Origin: Ecdyonurus torrentis
Lineage: Eukaryota > Arthropoda > Insecta > Ephemeroptera > Heptageniidae
DNA length: 64,000 bases
NCBI GenBank assembly: GCA_949318235.1
Contig: OX439131.1
Location: forward strand, 10,126,231 to 10,190,230
Direction: 5' to 3'
Positions 25,158 to 36,021 of this stretch are shown here, piece after piece. Positions within the stretch are counted from its first letter, which is position 1. Every line of letters starts with the position of its first letter. The notes below the pieces were generated by a model. That model saw nothing but the letters and a program-made list of their open reading frames with translations. It searched no databases and was not told where the DNA came from. The position numbers and the translations under genes are program-made.

Positions 25158-26867
25158 ATGCCACCTAAAAGACAAAAAAAGAGAAAATCATTAGAAATGG
25201 TGGACTTAGAAAATGATGCAGAAGAGGGGGAGGGGAACCAGCCTAACAATGGGGGAGGGACTTCAGGGGGTGGTAACAATCTGAATGAGAATGAACTTGA
25301 AAATCAATCTGAGGGGCCCCAAGTGGAAACAGGAAGCAATATGGCGGTTGGTGGACAGCAACAAACTCAACAAAAGGGCGTGGTAAACCAGCAAGTTTCA
25401 AACCCCGGTTTTTCCATGCCACCTTTTTACTATGTATTTCACCCTAACCAGCTGATGAACATGATGGGTCAGAACCAGTTACCTATGCAGCAGCCAACCC
25501 AGGGCCAACAGGTGTCCCTAGAGAGTAGCAGCGCTAGCCAACCAGTAAATACTGACCCAACGTTACAGCAAGCTGAAAAATCAAATACTACAGTAAATAC
25601 TATGTCCCAGACGCCATCAGCTGTTCCTTCGACATCAGGTACAATGCCCATTATAACAAATCATGCTAAAGGACCACCTCAGGTAACCTCAGTCCCACCC
25701 TCAGTTATCACAGAAAACTTTAATGGCCCCCCAACCCCAACAGTATCAGGTGCTCCATCACAAGGTAGCTCTATTTTGAATCAAGGGCAAAATGGTATGC
25801 AAATGTTGCTAAACCCACCAATGCCACCATTTGCAGGTATGCAACAGCAAGGTATGCCAGCAATGCAACCTTGGGGAGGGTACCAATTCCCATTCTTGCC
25901 ACAGCCTCAGCAACCCATTATCATCCAACAAGCAGGTCCCCAGCCTTTTGCTCGTATCCCTGATTTTCCTAAATTTACTTGCCAACGAGACATGAAAATC
26001 ATGACGTACATCACAAAAGTAGAAACTCTGAGATGTGCTAACGATGACATGACTGAGGCACATTTTTATAAGAATATCATAAGAAACGCAGATGAAGATG
26101 GGGTAGGGTGGTTAAACGATAGAAGGTGCAGCACCTGGTCTGAACTCAAAAGTTGCATGAAACGTGACCTCATGGACATGGATGAATACAACAGATTCTA
26201 TGACCAGATTGAACAACACGAGGGAGAAACGTGGGAGAAATATGTGAGACGAGTAACAAAAGACATTACTTTGTTCAGGGAAAACAAAGAAACGCACCTA
26301 AATGACATCATCAGCACAGTAAGAAAGGGAGGGGATGAAAGAATCGTAGACAAGATAACGTTCACTGAAAACATGACAACTAATGCTGTTATTCGGAAGG
26401 GAAATGAAGTTGAGAAGCTTTTGGAGCAAAGAAAACGCAGACGTTTTCACCAAGATCAAGAATCAGCCAGACAACAAGAAGAAAGACGTAGATTTCACTT
26501 GGCTAACATGGAGATGCAGCGTTTTAGACCACCCCCTTTCACTCAGCCTATGGCACAACTTATACCCCTACCAACTCATTTACCCCCACCACCTTTCTAC
26601 AACGCAAGAATGCCACCACCACAGTTGTTTCAACAACCATATCCACAACCATGGCCTGAAACCAACAGAGGGGCGGACAGACGTAAAAAGAAGAAACCAA
26701 GACCACAGCCTTGGTCGGGTTGTAATGATTGCGTAGCACAAGGTATGAATGGACGTAACTGTCCAGGTACATGTACAAGATGCTCTGTTCATGGCCACCA
26801 CCAAGACTCATGTCCCAACCGTCCACCAAGGGCAAATCACAATAATGGGGGTAATTTAAACTACTAA
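25158..26867 (+). CDS. gag: Gag polyprotein of the LTR retrotransposon
   Basis: A 569-residue protein from an ATG in good context. It would form the virus-like particle and package element RNA. The N terminus is strongly basic (PPKRQKKRKS), then acidic. Residues about 25-260 are low-complexity, rich in Gln, Asn, Gly, Ser, Thr and Pro. Residues about 265-430 look like a helical retrotransposon capsid region, and 450-510 are Pro-rich. A Lys/Arg stretch (RRKKKKPRP) precedes the nucleocapsid. Cys522, Cys525 and Cys535 come before a perfect CX2CX4HX4C zinc knuckle at 539-552 (CTRCSVHGHHQDSC). The frame ends in TAA at 26865-26867, inside the spacer of the frameshift signal that leads to pol. The length is larger than many gypsy Gags because of the low-complexity N-terminal half. 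Gag identity rests on the knuckle and its position. Confidence 0.95.
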   Translation: MPPKRQKKRKSLEMVDLENDAEEGEGNQPNNGGGTSGGGNNLNENELENQSEGPQVETGSNMAVGGQQQTQQKGVVNQQVSNPGFSMPPFYYVFHPNQLMNMMGQNQLPMQQPTQGQQVSLESSSASQPVNTDPTLQQAEKSNTTVNTMSQTPSAVPSTSGTMPIITNHAKGPPQVTSVPPSVITENFNGPPTPTVSGAPSQGSSILNQGQNGMQMLLNPPMPPFAGMQQQGMPAMQPWGGYQFPFLPQPQQPIIIQQAGPQPFARIPDFPKFTCQRDMKIMTYITKVETLRCANDDMTEAHFYKNIIRNADEDGVGWLNDRRCSTWSELKSCMKRDLMDMDEYNRFYDQIEQHEGETWEKYVRRVTKDITLFRENKETHLNDIISTVRKGGDERIVDKITFTENMTTNAVIRKGNEVEKLLEQRKRRRFHQDQESARQQEERRRFHLANMEMQRFRPPPFTQPMAQLIPLPTHLPPPPFYNARMPPPQLFQQPYPQPWPETNRGADRRKKKKPRPQPWSGCNDCVAQGMNGRNCPGTCTRCSVHGHHQDSCPNRPPRANHNNGGNLNY

Positions 26868-26901
26868 GGGGGAGTGTGGGAGATAGAGAGACACTCCCAC
26901 A
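26855..26901 (+). promoter_or_regulatory. -1 ribosomal frameshift signal between gag and pol
   Basis: The heptamer T TTA AAC (26855-26861) is in the canonical X XXY YYZ phase of the gag frame: TTA and AAC are Gag codons 567 and 568. The pol frame has a stop at 26852-26854 and opens exactly here. After an 8-nt spacer that includes the gag TAA, GGGAGTGT (26870-26877) pairs perfectly with ACACTCCC (26891-26898) around a 13-nt loop. An alternative 8-bp stem, TGTGGGAG (26875-26882) with CTCCCACA (26894-26901), shares the 3' strand. The UUUAAAC heptamer is an established efficient -1 site, for example in coronaviruses. Confidence 0.88.
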
Positions 26902-29900
26902 GCCAGGGATGGTGCACAAAGATATATTTGTAGCAGTTACTGATAAGAAATCCAATAAACCGCTAACATATGTAACAGTCAAGGGTTTCACAACACTTGC
27001 CTTATTAGATACTGGCGCTGAAATTTCAGCAATCAGCAAGAAAAAGTTGTACAAGTTGAAAAACCTTGAAGATTGCCACATTTCAGAAGTCATGACTCCA
27101 ATCAATTTAGCTAATCAAACTAGCGTATTTAGTTCACAAATTATTAATGTACCCATAGAAATAGCAGGACACATAGTCTACCATGAGTTATTTGTTATAG
27201 AAGATTTGTCCTGTGACATTATATTAGGCAATGAATTCCTTACAAAATCAGGTATAGTACCTGAAAGTGCAAGGCACGGTTACACGTTTAATAACTTACT
27301 ACCAGAGGATATCAAAATAAAGCCATATGAATCAGGAATGCACCCATCATGTCATCTATTTACTTTAAGTCGTAGCACCAAACTTGACTTGTCTCCCTGC
27401 CAAGAAAAATGTTTCCAAGATGGCGATCTCAGAGAGGACCTCACATTAGAACAAAAACATGAATTGAAAAATACACTCCTGCCATTCTATGACACAATAA
27501 CTGACAAAAGGATAGGGCATACAACCATGTATGAGCACGTCATAGAAACGATACCAGGCAAGACCGTCAACGTAAGAGCTTACCATGCCAAGCCACCAAG
27601 ACAGAAGATTATTGATGACCATATTGAAAGGATGTTGAGAGAGAAAATAATACAGAAGTGTTCCCCGGACACTGAATGGGGATCCCCTATATGCTTGCCT
27701 ATCAAATCAGATGGCACATATAGATTTGCAGTAGACATGAGATTACTAAATAAAATTACAATCAGTCAGCCATATGTAATTCCTCGTATTAATGATAGCT
27801 TAGATTTACTTAGGGGGAAATCATGGTTTTCAAAAATTGATTTAAACTCAGGATTTAATCAAGTATCAATTCACCCTGATTCAAGAAAGAAAACAGCATT
27901 TGTGACAGGCAGTACCAAATATCCAGGTAAATATATGTTCAATAGAGTCAATTTTGGAGCCAAAAACAGCAGTGCAGCATTTCAGAAGACCATGGATATA
28001 ATCTTAGAGGGTCTTAATGGCGTCATATGCTTTGTCTTTGTAGACGATATTCTTATCTATGGTAATACATTCGCTGAACACCTTGCAAACGTAAAATTAG
28101 TGTTAGATAGATTAAAATTACACAACCTCACTGTCAATCCTTCTAAATCAGTCTTTTGTCTCAGATCAATATCATTCTTGGGTCACAAAATATCAGAAAA
28201 GGGCGTTGAAATGGATCCAGAGAAGGTACAAGCAATGTTAGAATACCCTCAGCCGAAAACCCCAGAAAGTTTAGCTACATTCTTAGGCATGGTTAGCTGG
28301 TACACAAAGTTTGTGCCAGACTTAGCTACAATAGCAAAACCCCTCAATGAAATGAAAGAGTCAAAAACAAGAAAGAAATTAGAAGATAACAGGAAGAAAT
28401 ATTCATGGAACCAAGATTGTCAGGCTGCATTTATAGAAATTAAACGTAGACTCACAGAAGCACCAATCCTGACGTTCCCCTCCTGGGATCACGATTTCTC
28501 ACTTGAAGTAGATGCGTCAAATGTAGGAATCTCAGCTTGTCTCTTTCAATACATTGAAGAAGTCCCCAAGGTTATCGCATATGCAAGCAAAACTCTGAAT
28601 AAGGCAGAACAAAATTATAGCACGAGCAAGAAAGAAGCTCTAGCTTGTGTTTGGGGAGTCGACAAATTTCGGGAGTACTTAGAATTGAGACCATTCACAC
28701 TTGTAACGGATCATCAAGCTCTCACATATCTGTGGAACAAAGAAGAACCACATGGTCAATGGGCGAGATGGCTAGTAAGATTGCAAGGTTATGATTTCAA
28801 AATTGAATATAAGAAAGGGCCTTTGAATGTCGTGCCAGATGCCCTATCTAGAGCCCCATTACCCCCCAAATCATCTGAAGCAAACACCCCAGCATTATTC
28901 AGTATGAAACTTAATGAGCAAGTCAATGAAGACACGAAAAACGGAGAAGAATGGGCTCTTACTTCACATCAACAAATGCAAGAACAACAAGAGCTGGATA
29001 GCGACATCAAGAGGCTAAGAAGCTTAGCTTCAGTGAAAGATTCGCCATGGCTTGTACATGAAAATGTATTGTATTACAAAACAAAACAAGGTAACAAGCC
29101 ATACATTCCAGAAAAGTTGAGAGAAACCATTCTAAAGGAGTGCCATGACGAGCCCACTAGTGCCCATATGGGGATATATAAAACCTTACAGCGTGTGAAG
29201 AACATTGGATATTGGCCAAAAATGATCAGCCAGATAGCACGTTATGTACGCAGTTGTAAAACATGTCAACTTACAAAATCAAGTAATCAAAAGCCTGCAG
29301 GACTTATGGTTCCTGGTACAAATGGTGGAGTACTAGATCAGGTTTGTGTAGACTTTGTTGGACCCCTTCCAAGGTCAAGAAAAAGAAATGAATATATATT
29401 TGTACTTACTGATAGATATTCAAGATGGGCGGAATTTTATCCAGTAAGAAAAGCAACCGCTAAATCAGTATGTAAAATACTTTCTTCATTCTTTGCACGT
29501 ACGGGAATACCAAGAACAATATTAAGTGACAATGCAACTCAATTCAAATCACAACTGCTTAAAGACATGCTAAATTCCTGGAATGTGAAACATAATTTCA
29601 CAACCCCATTCCACCCCCAAGCAAACCCAGCAGAGAGAATAAATCGTAACCTAAAAGCCATGTTACGTGCCTACTGTAGAGAAGATCACACACTCTGGGA
29701 AGATAAGTTAGATCTACTTAATTTCGCATACAATTCAGCAGAAAATGAAGCTACAGGTTTCACGCCAGCGGAATTATTTTTGGGGCGCAAAATGCGATCA
29801 CCAATTGAAAACAAGTTCAATGTTAAAGGTACTACACATCAAACATATGAGGAGTCTCATGAAGAAAAACAGAAGCAATTAAGAAAGATGCACAAGTTTG

Positions 29901-30502
29901 TGGCTAATCACGATAGCAAGGCTAAAGAAGCTCAAGCGAATTACTACAACAAAGGTAGACGTGACGTCACTTACAGACCTGGTCAACTGGTCGTCGTACG
30001 AACCCATCCAATTTCCAATGCAGAGAAGAAATTTGCTGCCAAACTTGGAGATCTATGGTCTGGACCGTACGTTGTGACAGAAATGTACAATAATGTAGAC
30101 TTGAAATTGCAAGACATGAGAAATAAATCAAAAACCATTAACAGACATGTAATGGAGGTACGACCATATGTTGTAAGGCAAGAGAATGAGTTAGGAGGTA
30201 GAAAGTTGGAGAAAAATAGTACCCATCTTGCAGAAAAGGTTTTACAACCTGGTCCAAATAGTGTAGTAGTTAGAAACGAGCCATTAGAGCCTGAACCACC
30301 ACAGACTGATCTTGAAAAGTCAGTGGACCAGAGCATGCTCGATTTCTTAGATAATAGTATTACCACGGTAATAATTGAAGACGATGATGTGTTGAGTACG
30401 AACTCTGAAGATTCAAATGAGAGTGGACAGCAACCACGTCGCCAGCTGCGCAATAGGGAAAATCTCAGAAGAACTGATAGATATCAGGCAGGTTTTGGTT
30501 AA
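26861..30502 (+). CDS. pol: Pol polyprotein: protease, RT, RNase H, integrase
   Basis: The pol frame is open from the frameshift heptamer to TAA at 30500-30502 and has no initiating ATG; it is expected only as a Gag-Pol fusion of about 1780 residues. Residue numbers here count GTG 26876 as 1. The aspartic protease active site is DTGA at 45-48. RT shows WGSP, Asp322 in the SKIDLNSGF block and FVDD at 388-391. RNase H shows Asp546, Glu587 and Asp612 (TDHQAL). The integrase zinc finger is His757, His764, Cys794, Cys797; its catalytic triad is Asp826, Asp885 and Glu920, with 34 residues between the last two. GPY at 1063-1065 marks the integrase C-terminal domain. The last 80 residues are acidic, then Arg-rich, with no chromodomain. 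No inactivating change is visible. Together these enzymes process Gag, copy the RNA into DNA and insert it. Confidence 0.96.
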   Translation, partial: LLRGSVGDRETLPQPGMVHKDIFVAVTDKKSNKPLTYVTVKGFTTLALLDTGAEISAISKKKLYKLKNLEDCHISEVMTPINLANQTSVFSSQIINVPIEIAGHIVYHELFVIEDLSCDIILGNEFLTKSGIVPESARHGYTFNNLLPEDIKIKPYESGMHPSCHLFTLSRSTKLDLSPCQEKCFQDGDLREDLTLEQKHELKNTLLPFYDTITDKRIGHTTMYEHVIETIPGKTVNVRAYHAKPPRQKIIDDHIERMLREKIIQKCSPDTEWGSPICLPIKSDGTYRFAVDMRLLNKITISQPYVIPRINDSLDLLRGKSWFSKIDLNSGFNQVSIHPDSRKKTAFVTGSTKYPGKYMFNRVNFGAKNSSAAFQKTMDIILEGLNGVICFVFVDDILIYGNTFAEHLANVKLVLDRLKLHNLTVNPSKSVFCLRSISFLGHKISEKGVEMDPEKVQAMLEYPQPKTPESLATFLGMVSWYTKFVPDLATIAKPLNEMKESKTRKKLEDNRKKYSWNQDCQAAFIEIKRRLTEAPILTFPSWDHDFSLEVDASNVGISACLFQYIEEVPKVIAYASKTLNKAEQNYSTSKKEALACVWGVDKFREYLELRPFTLVTDHQALTYLWNKEEPHGQWARWLVRLQGYDFKIEYKKGPLNVVPDALSRAPLPPKSSEANTPALFSMKLNEQVNEDTKNGEEWALTSHQQMQEQQELDSDIKRLRSLASVKDSPWLVHENVLYYKTKQGNKPYIPEKLRETILKECHDEPTSAHMGIYKTLQRVKNIGYWPKMISQIARYVRSCKTCQLTKSSNQKPAGLMVPGTNGGVLDQVCVDFVGPLPRSRKRNEYIFVLTDRYSRWAEFYPVRKATAKSVCKILSSFFARTGIPRTILSDNATQFKSQLLKDMLNSWNVKHNFTTPFHPQANPAERINRNLKAMLRAYCREDHTLWEDKLDLLNFAYNSAENEATGFTPAELFLGRKMRSPIENKFNVKGTTHQTYEESHEEKQKQLRKMHKFVANHDSKAKEAQANYYNKGRRDVTYRPGQLVVVRTHPISNAEKKFAAKLGDLWSGPYVVTEMYNNVDLKLQDMRNKSKTINRHVMEVRPYVVRQENELGGRKLEKNSTHLAEKVLQPGPNSVVVRNEPLEPEPPQTDLEKSVDQSMLDFLDNSITTVIIEDDDVLSTNSEDSNESGQQPRRQLRNRENLRRTDRYQAGFG

Positions 30503-31632
30503 TAAGTCGAAGAAAGTCACATCAACATGTTTCAATTGTTAGACTAAGCTGACACTGAAAAATCTTCAGGACAGGAACTTCTACAAGAACATGGAAGATT
30601 TATAAGGATATGATATAAAATGTAAAGTTTGATCTTTAAAGTATTGCAGTTGTAAAAACGTATAAATTTTGCATTCCATTCATTTCGATTTTAATTGCCT
30701 TAATTCCATAGTTTGAAATTAAATGCATTAAGAGTATTACACTAAATACGTTATAATAATTGCCAGTTTATTTTAAAGTTTCTATAGTATTTTTTTTAAC
30801 GAAATTGCGTTGTATTGTTTTTTTTAATTGAATATCATTTCCTTCCAAAACAAATTAAGCGGCTGTTAAATTTTGTATTTGTTTAAGTCACGTGACGTTT
30901 ATGTAAAATTGCTATGTGCGCCAAACGGCCAAGCACATTCTTTTAATCGGTCTTTATCAATTAGTGTTACTTAACATTTCAAAATTGATGAAACTGGGCT
31001 TTGTTTGTCTGACCAACTTACAAAGTTATGTCTTGAGTTACTTTATTGGGGTGAAAGGGTGGTTCCAGTCACTTTAATAAAGTAACCTGTGTATGCAAGA
31101 GTAGTTTAAAATGTAGTTTGGGCTTCTTCCCTACAGCCATTAGGTTAGACAACAAAAATCCAAATAAAAATCGTAAAATATAAAAATCTTACATAATATA
31201 TGATAAAAGTTATTAAATGTTGATTGCATGCCTAGGATTTTGTTGACTGATGTGACAGGTTAGTTTTTTGCATTTAAATGGCTGATAATGAGTTCTAGTA
31301 TGTTATTTTTCATATGTTATGTAACAAAACAAAACAAAAAAAAAAAGTGTAACGCCGTAAGATTGTCTCATATACATAACTGGGAGAGATCTGTGGAGGT
31401 CTCTTTCCTTGTCTTTTCTTAACAATGCTAATTTTAAGATGTTTAAGAGTGACAGAGAGTATGATTGAGAGTATTTGATATTTTGGGGGTAAAGTGTTAA
31501 GTGCCATATTAGCCGACGATGAACTGTGCCTTATTTTCATTTTAAATTCTGTGAAACTTGTGTGCTTAACTTTGTTATACTCGCTTCCTACTGATCGAAC
31601 TGACGGCAATAGTAGCCTCCCTTGTGAGTTCT
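30503..31632 (+). other. retrotransposon 3' noncoding region
   Basis: About 1.1 kb between the pol stop and the polypurine tract. Many gypsy-group elements keep env here, but all forward frames are short and I see no signal peptide, transmembrane segment or envelope motif. A 99-codon antisense frame at 31310-31609 lacks an ATG at its start and is not supported. Confidence 0.8.
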
Positions 31633-31644
31633 GGGGGAGGGATC
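31633..31644 (+). promoter_or_regulatory. polypurine tract
   Basis: GGGGGAGGGA followed by TC directly abuts the TG start of the 3' LTR. This is the position and composition of the RNase H-resistant primer for plus-strand DNA synthesis. Confidence 0.85.
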
Positions 31645-32500
31645 TGTGGCGAGTATATTTTTGTTTGTGCGTGGGCGGGGTGATAAATTTAAAATCTCGC
31701 CCCTATTTTGCCGTGTGTAACCTACGTCAGGTGGCGCCTGCGTGCAGAGATTCAGCCCTGGACATGCGCGCCACCTCACCATGCGGTGGAAAAGATGAGA
31801 AATAGGGGAAGAAGGGAGAATATAGATAAGATGGCGTATATATAGACGAACTCGCGGCTTTTATATCACCTGCGTGTTACGTCTATCTCGGCCACCTGTG
31901 ATTGGTTTGCTTACCTGGATTACGTAAGCAAACGTTCTACATTAACCCGCGCTCCTTTTGAACTATAAACCACGTGTTTGGAGCGCGGACCTTGTGTGAA
32001 ATCGTGATTGCATCTTTATGCAATCACAATGTGCTGACCTACCACGATGTTGATGACCGTGGAGACTTGAATGGCTGCGATTTACGAACTTCGCGTCTGT
32101 ACGACCAAGTAAAGTATCGGCCCACGAGTTTAATAAAAACATTTACACTATATATGGCACGATGTTAGGGTATTATATGTATGTTATGTATGTGGGGGTG
32201 TGTTTGAGTGGGAATAAGGGTGGGTTTTGTACGAGTGAAAGTTAGGAAATTAGGGTGGTTTAGTTTTGTAAAGCTGTAGGGAATAAAGTTATATAATCAT
32301 AACTATATTCTTTTATTTACCAGTTATTAATCCTTCACTTAACCTAATACTTAATTAACCTTAGTTGCTGAAATACTTAAGGTCTCTTGCCCCTACCTGA
32401 GCTAGTTGGAGGGCTTATGACGTCACTTCCGTGACATCATAAACACCACCGACCCCCCATATCAACCCCTTAAGTCAATAAGGCAAAGTATTTCGGTACA
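31645..32500 (+). repeat. 3' long terminal repeat
   Basis: 856 bp. I found no difference from the 5' LTR when reading the two side by side. It carries the same inverted repeats, TATA box and poly(A) signals at +9014. GATA at 32501-32504 completes the target-site duplication. Confidence 0.97.
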
Positions 32501-32504
32501 GATA
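32501..32504 (+). repeat. target-site duplication (3' copy), GATA
   Basis: Matches the GATA at 22627-22630. Confidence 0.8.
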
Positions 32505-33195
32505 TTATGTGTGTATGTTATGTATACATTGACACCTCTGTATATTGTTGTTAGTATTATTAACTGGGATTGCCTGTGCAATGTGAATGACGTGCGTATC
32601 AATCGATTCAAAGCTTTATATTTTTCAAACAATTTGTATTGGAGACTGTAGGGGTGGGTCACTTTACTCTGAATATAAAATTACACGCTTCATTTAATGT
32701 ATGAGTCAAATAAACTTTGAAAATAAAAACACTTGAAATGAGCATTACTCGTGATACGAAAAAAAAATTGTTAAAAGGTTTCATTGGTGTAAAATACTTC
32801 AAATGTTTTTTTAGTACAGTATACTGCATAAACTTTGTTTGTCTAATATATTTCATTTTAGATGTTCTGACCTGCGCTGTATTTCAGTTTTTACTGGGAA
32901 AAAAGCTGCTATGCAATTTTTTTTATTGCTTAACATGCTCTACCGGTAAACTGCATTGTCCTAATTTCCAATTTGAAGTGAAAATATCATAAATCTTATC
33001 CCTATAAATATTTCAGGAAAAAATACACACTATATATGAGCAAATTTTACAATAAATATTTCCAAATTATATACTGTACGTCAAAAAATAATATTACTAT
33101 CAAAAGGAAATTACAATATATTTTATTCTTATTTGATGGTGTAGTATTTCTGAAAAGTAAGAGAAAAAAACGACGTAACGATGATAAATGCAATC

Positions 33196-33232
33196 TGGAT
33201 GCACCAACGATCTAGGATCGTTGGGATGCACT
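33196..33232 (+). repeat. short perfect palindrome flanked by direct repeats
   Basis: CCAACGATC-TAG-GATCGTTGG (33204-33224) is a perfect 9-bp inverted repeat, and GGATGCAC occurs on both sides of it. Confidence 0.7.
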
Positions 33233-33743
33233 TACCAACAGGTGTCATTTTTTTCTCTATATATTATTATTATTTATGTGAAGTGTAGGCAACAGTTGTA
33301 CATAAATACAACACCAGTGTCGTGCGAGTACAGACTTGTAATTTATAAGTATTATATGGCATGATACGATTACATTAGTTTACAATCGTAAAATTTATGT
33401 ATTTATATATGAAACGTTCTGCAATAAATTTTTTAAACATATTTGAATATGTGTAAATTAATAAAAGCTGGTTCATAACATGCATACCATTATGATTTAT
33501 TAGATATGGGTAGTTTACAACATAGTGAAAAAATATATATTTATATACAAAACATTTGCAGGCATTTCTATTGATATTTTACGTGTTTTAGGTTTCTCAC
33601 TGTTAATTTATAAACAAAACAAAAAACATGAGTGTTAAGAACAAAAAGACTTTTTGTCTGATGGTTTTTCAAAAGCTAAAAGACAGTGGAGCGCAGTGAG
33701 AAGTCAAAGGATTTAAGTGGAAACGAGCAAAAGGAGGGAAGAG

Positions 33744-33746
<3 letters not shown>

Positions 33747-33834
<88 letters not shown>
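33747..33834 (+). repeat. (GA)n microsatellite
   Basis: A pure GA run of about 88 bp. The Leu-Ser repeat frames on the other strand are its translations. Confidence 0.97.
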
Positions 33835-33836
<2 letters not shown>

Positions 33837-34589
33837 CTCCATTAGAGAGGGTGACAAAATCACGACTTTTTAATCCAGCCAAACGACATGACTTAAAATC
33901 CTTCGCTCTTTAATTGTGCGAGCTTAATGAGTGCAAAAGAAGAATGGGGGGATGCGAAAGCTTTCTTAGGCAATAACATTCACTCACTTTGTAATCGGTT
34001 TTTGTTTTTTTTGTTCTACTTAATAAGTATACAGAAACAAGTGTTTAACAAATTAATGTTAAATAAAATACTTGAACTATTAATTGAGAAAATTCAACAG
34101 ATTTCTATAAATTTAATTTTAAATTTTAAAATGTTCTTCTTTACTATTTATTAATATTTAAAATGTAAAGTTTCAACTTGTTTTTAATATAATCAATTAA
34201 AAAAGTTTTTAGCACATAATTTCATATATCCGTAATATGTGCAGAATGCAATATTTTAATATTCATTAAACTTGATTGCATACAATCTCCATTTATAATC
34301 ATTGCATTTTAAGGCATTCAGACTTATTGAATATTTTAAATATGGCTCGATGTAAATAGACTAATAAAGGGGAGCTTTCTTTATAGATCAAAAAAATCTT
34401 TAGGAATCGTAAAGCTTAGGGTAAGTTTTAGGGCATGCACAACAGTAGTAAGTAGACCATTTACAAAATTCATATTAAAATGTTCCTTTCTTGAAAGTGT
34501 GATATTTCGTGCTAAAACAAATGTTCACAAAAAGTTACTTTTTTTATTATTATTATTTTTTTAAGCTTATGCTTGCAGTATATTATTAT

Positions 34590-34592
<3 letters not shown>

Positions 34593-34654
<62 letters not shown>
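34593..34654 (+). repeat. (TA)n microsatellite
   Basis: A pure TA run of about 62 bp preceded by (ATT)n. Confidence 0.97.
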
Positions 34655-34655
<1 letters not shown>

Positions 34656-36021
34656 CTTATTTGGATGAGACGTAAAATAAATATACATTTTACTAAACAC
34701 GTCCCACGATGTCATCTAAGTGATTACTTAAGAGTCGTTTCCTAATGACCCTAAAGTGTCCTAATTCCTACATCAAATAGATCCCAATATACCCAAATGA
34801 TTGTACAGACATACAAAGTAATACGTATATCAATAATTAAATTATAGTACAAACTGTATACTATGCACAAACATGTATACGCTTGTCTGCAATGCAAAGT
34901 CCGATTACTACACAATTGTATCAATGCATTATTTTATATTAATTAAGTTAATCAGTTCATTGGTTCCTATTAACCATATATAGTGCAAAGCCCTTGTTAA
35001 TGTTAACAAGTATATGAGGTGTGATATTATTGACTGATTATCAGAAACACTTTCTCTTGGTTATCAATATGGAAACAATTATTAATTTCACACCATTGCT
35101 TTGTCATATTAATAATTATTCTGAACAGAAATTAATATTGTTATTTCAGTGATTCTGTTTTATTATCAATATTAACATTCATAAAAATTGTAATTACAAT
35201 ACGAATATGTTTAGACTAAAAACATTTTGTCCATTAAAATTAAATAAAAAAATAAAAGAAATTTTTATTTCCATTTTATAAATAATTATATTTAAAATAA
35301 TTATATTTGTTATTATTATAAATACAATCTTTAAAAAAAACTAAAGGAAGTTATGAATAGTAATTAGTTTCCCCTTAAAAAATTTATTATTCCTCGTAAA
35401 GTAAAAAAGAAAACATAAAAGCAACTCATCTTAAAATTTTCTGAAGCAAAAGGATAGAGAAAAAGTTTTACCAAAGTTGCTATATATTCTTCTTCTTCTT
35501 CTTCCTTTTTTTATATAAATATCTTCTCTTTCACCAAAATTTGCTCTTATATTTGATGTTATTCTTTTTTTTTTTTTTTTTTTTTTTTTTATTCCTCCAC
35601 CCTCGCAATTACTGTAACATCTTCTTCTTCTTAAAAACGATTTAATTATCATTTAGCTCTTAAAATTTGTTCTTCACTACGTAATTATGAGCATCTGTTG
35701 TATTTCAAGTAGCGAAAAAAAAAATGAAAATCCTAAAATAACGGCAAAAATTATTAATATATTCAATAAGCAAAATCGTATTAATATTCTGATTTGTGCA
35801 TTTCAATTCATTTATTTTTAATTTTTTGAAAAATAAAAGAAGATATTTCTATTAGAAAAATATATATTTGTAATTACTTAATTATAGTAGAGTTCTTTCT
35901 TCTGTACCATATTTTAGTACATTTTTATTTATCAGATTTATAATAGTATACTTAAAAATAACTATCTTTACATTAAATCATTTTTACTTAAACTATTTGT
36001 ATTAGTATCGCTACATTATAT

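Larger units (their letters stand above)
22631..32500 (+). mobile_element. complete Ty3/gypsy-type LTR retrotransposon
   Basis: The element is 9870 bp. In order it has an 856-bp 5' LTR, a primer binding site, a 1.67-kb leader, gag, pol in the -1 frame, a 1.14-kb 3' noncoding region, a polypurine tract and an 856-bp 3' LTR, with GATA duplicated at the insertion site. The pol order protease, RT, RNase H, integrase, with a GPY motif after integrase, places it in Ty3/gypsy (Metaviridae) rather than Ty1/copia. I found no difference between the LTRs on reading, and both frames are open, so insertion is probably recent and the copy may still be competent. No env-like frame or chromodomain is recognisable. 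Confidence 0.97.
32505..36020. other. AT-rich noncoding DNA downstream of the retrotransposon
   Basis: No gene recognised. The stretch holds a small perfect hairpin at 33204-33224, the GA array at 33747-33834, the TA array at 34593-34654 and a T-run near 35562-35590. Confidence 0.55.

Noticed and set aside
29983..30453. 156-codon antisense frame over the end of pol
   Set aside because: Complement of a constrained coding region; no promoter or domain supports it.
31310..31609. Possible antisense gene or env remnant in the 3' noncoding region
   Set aside because: The frame has no ATG at its start, no signal peptide or membrane segment, and no envelope motif.
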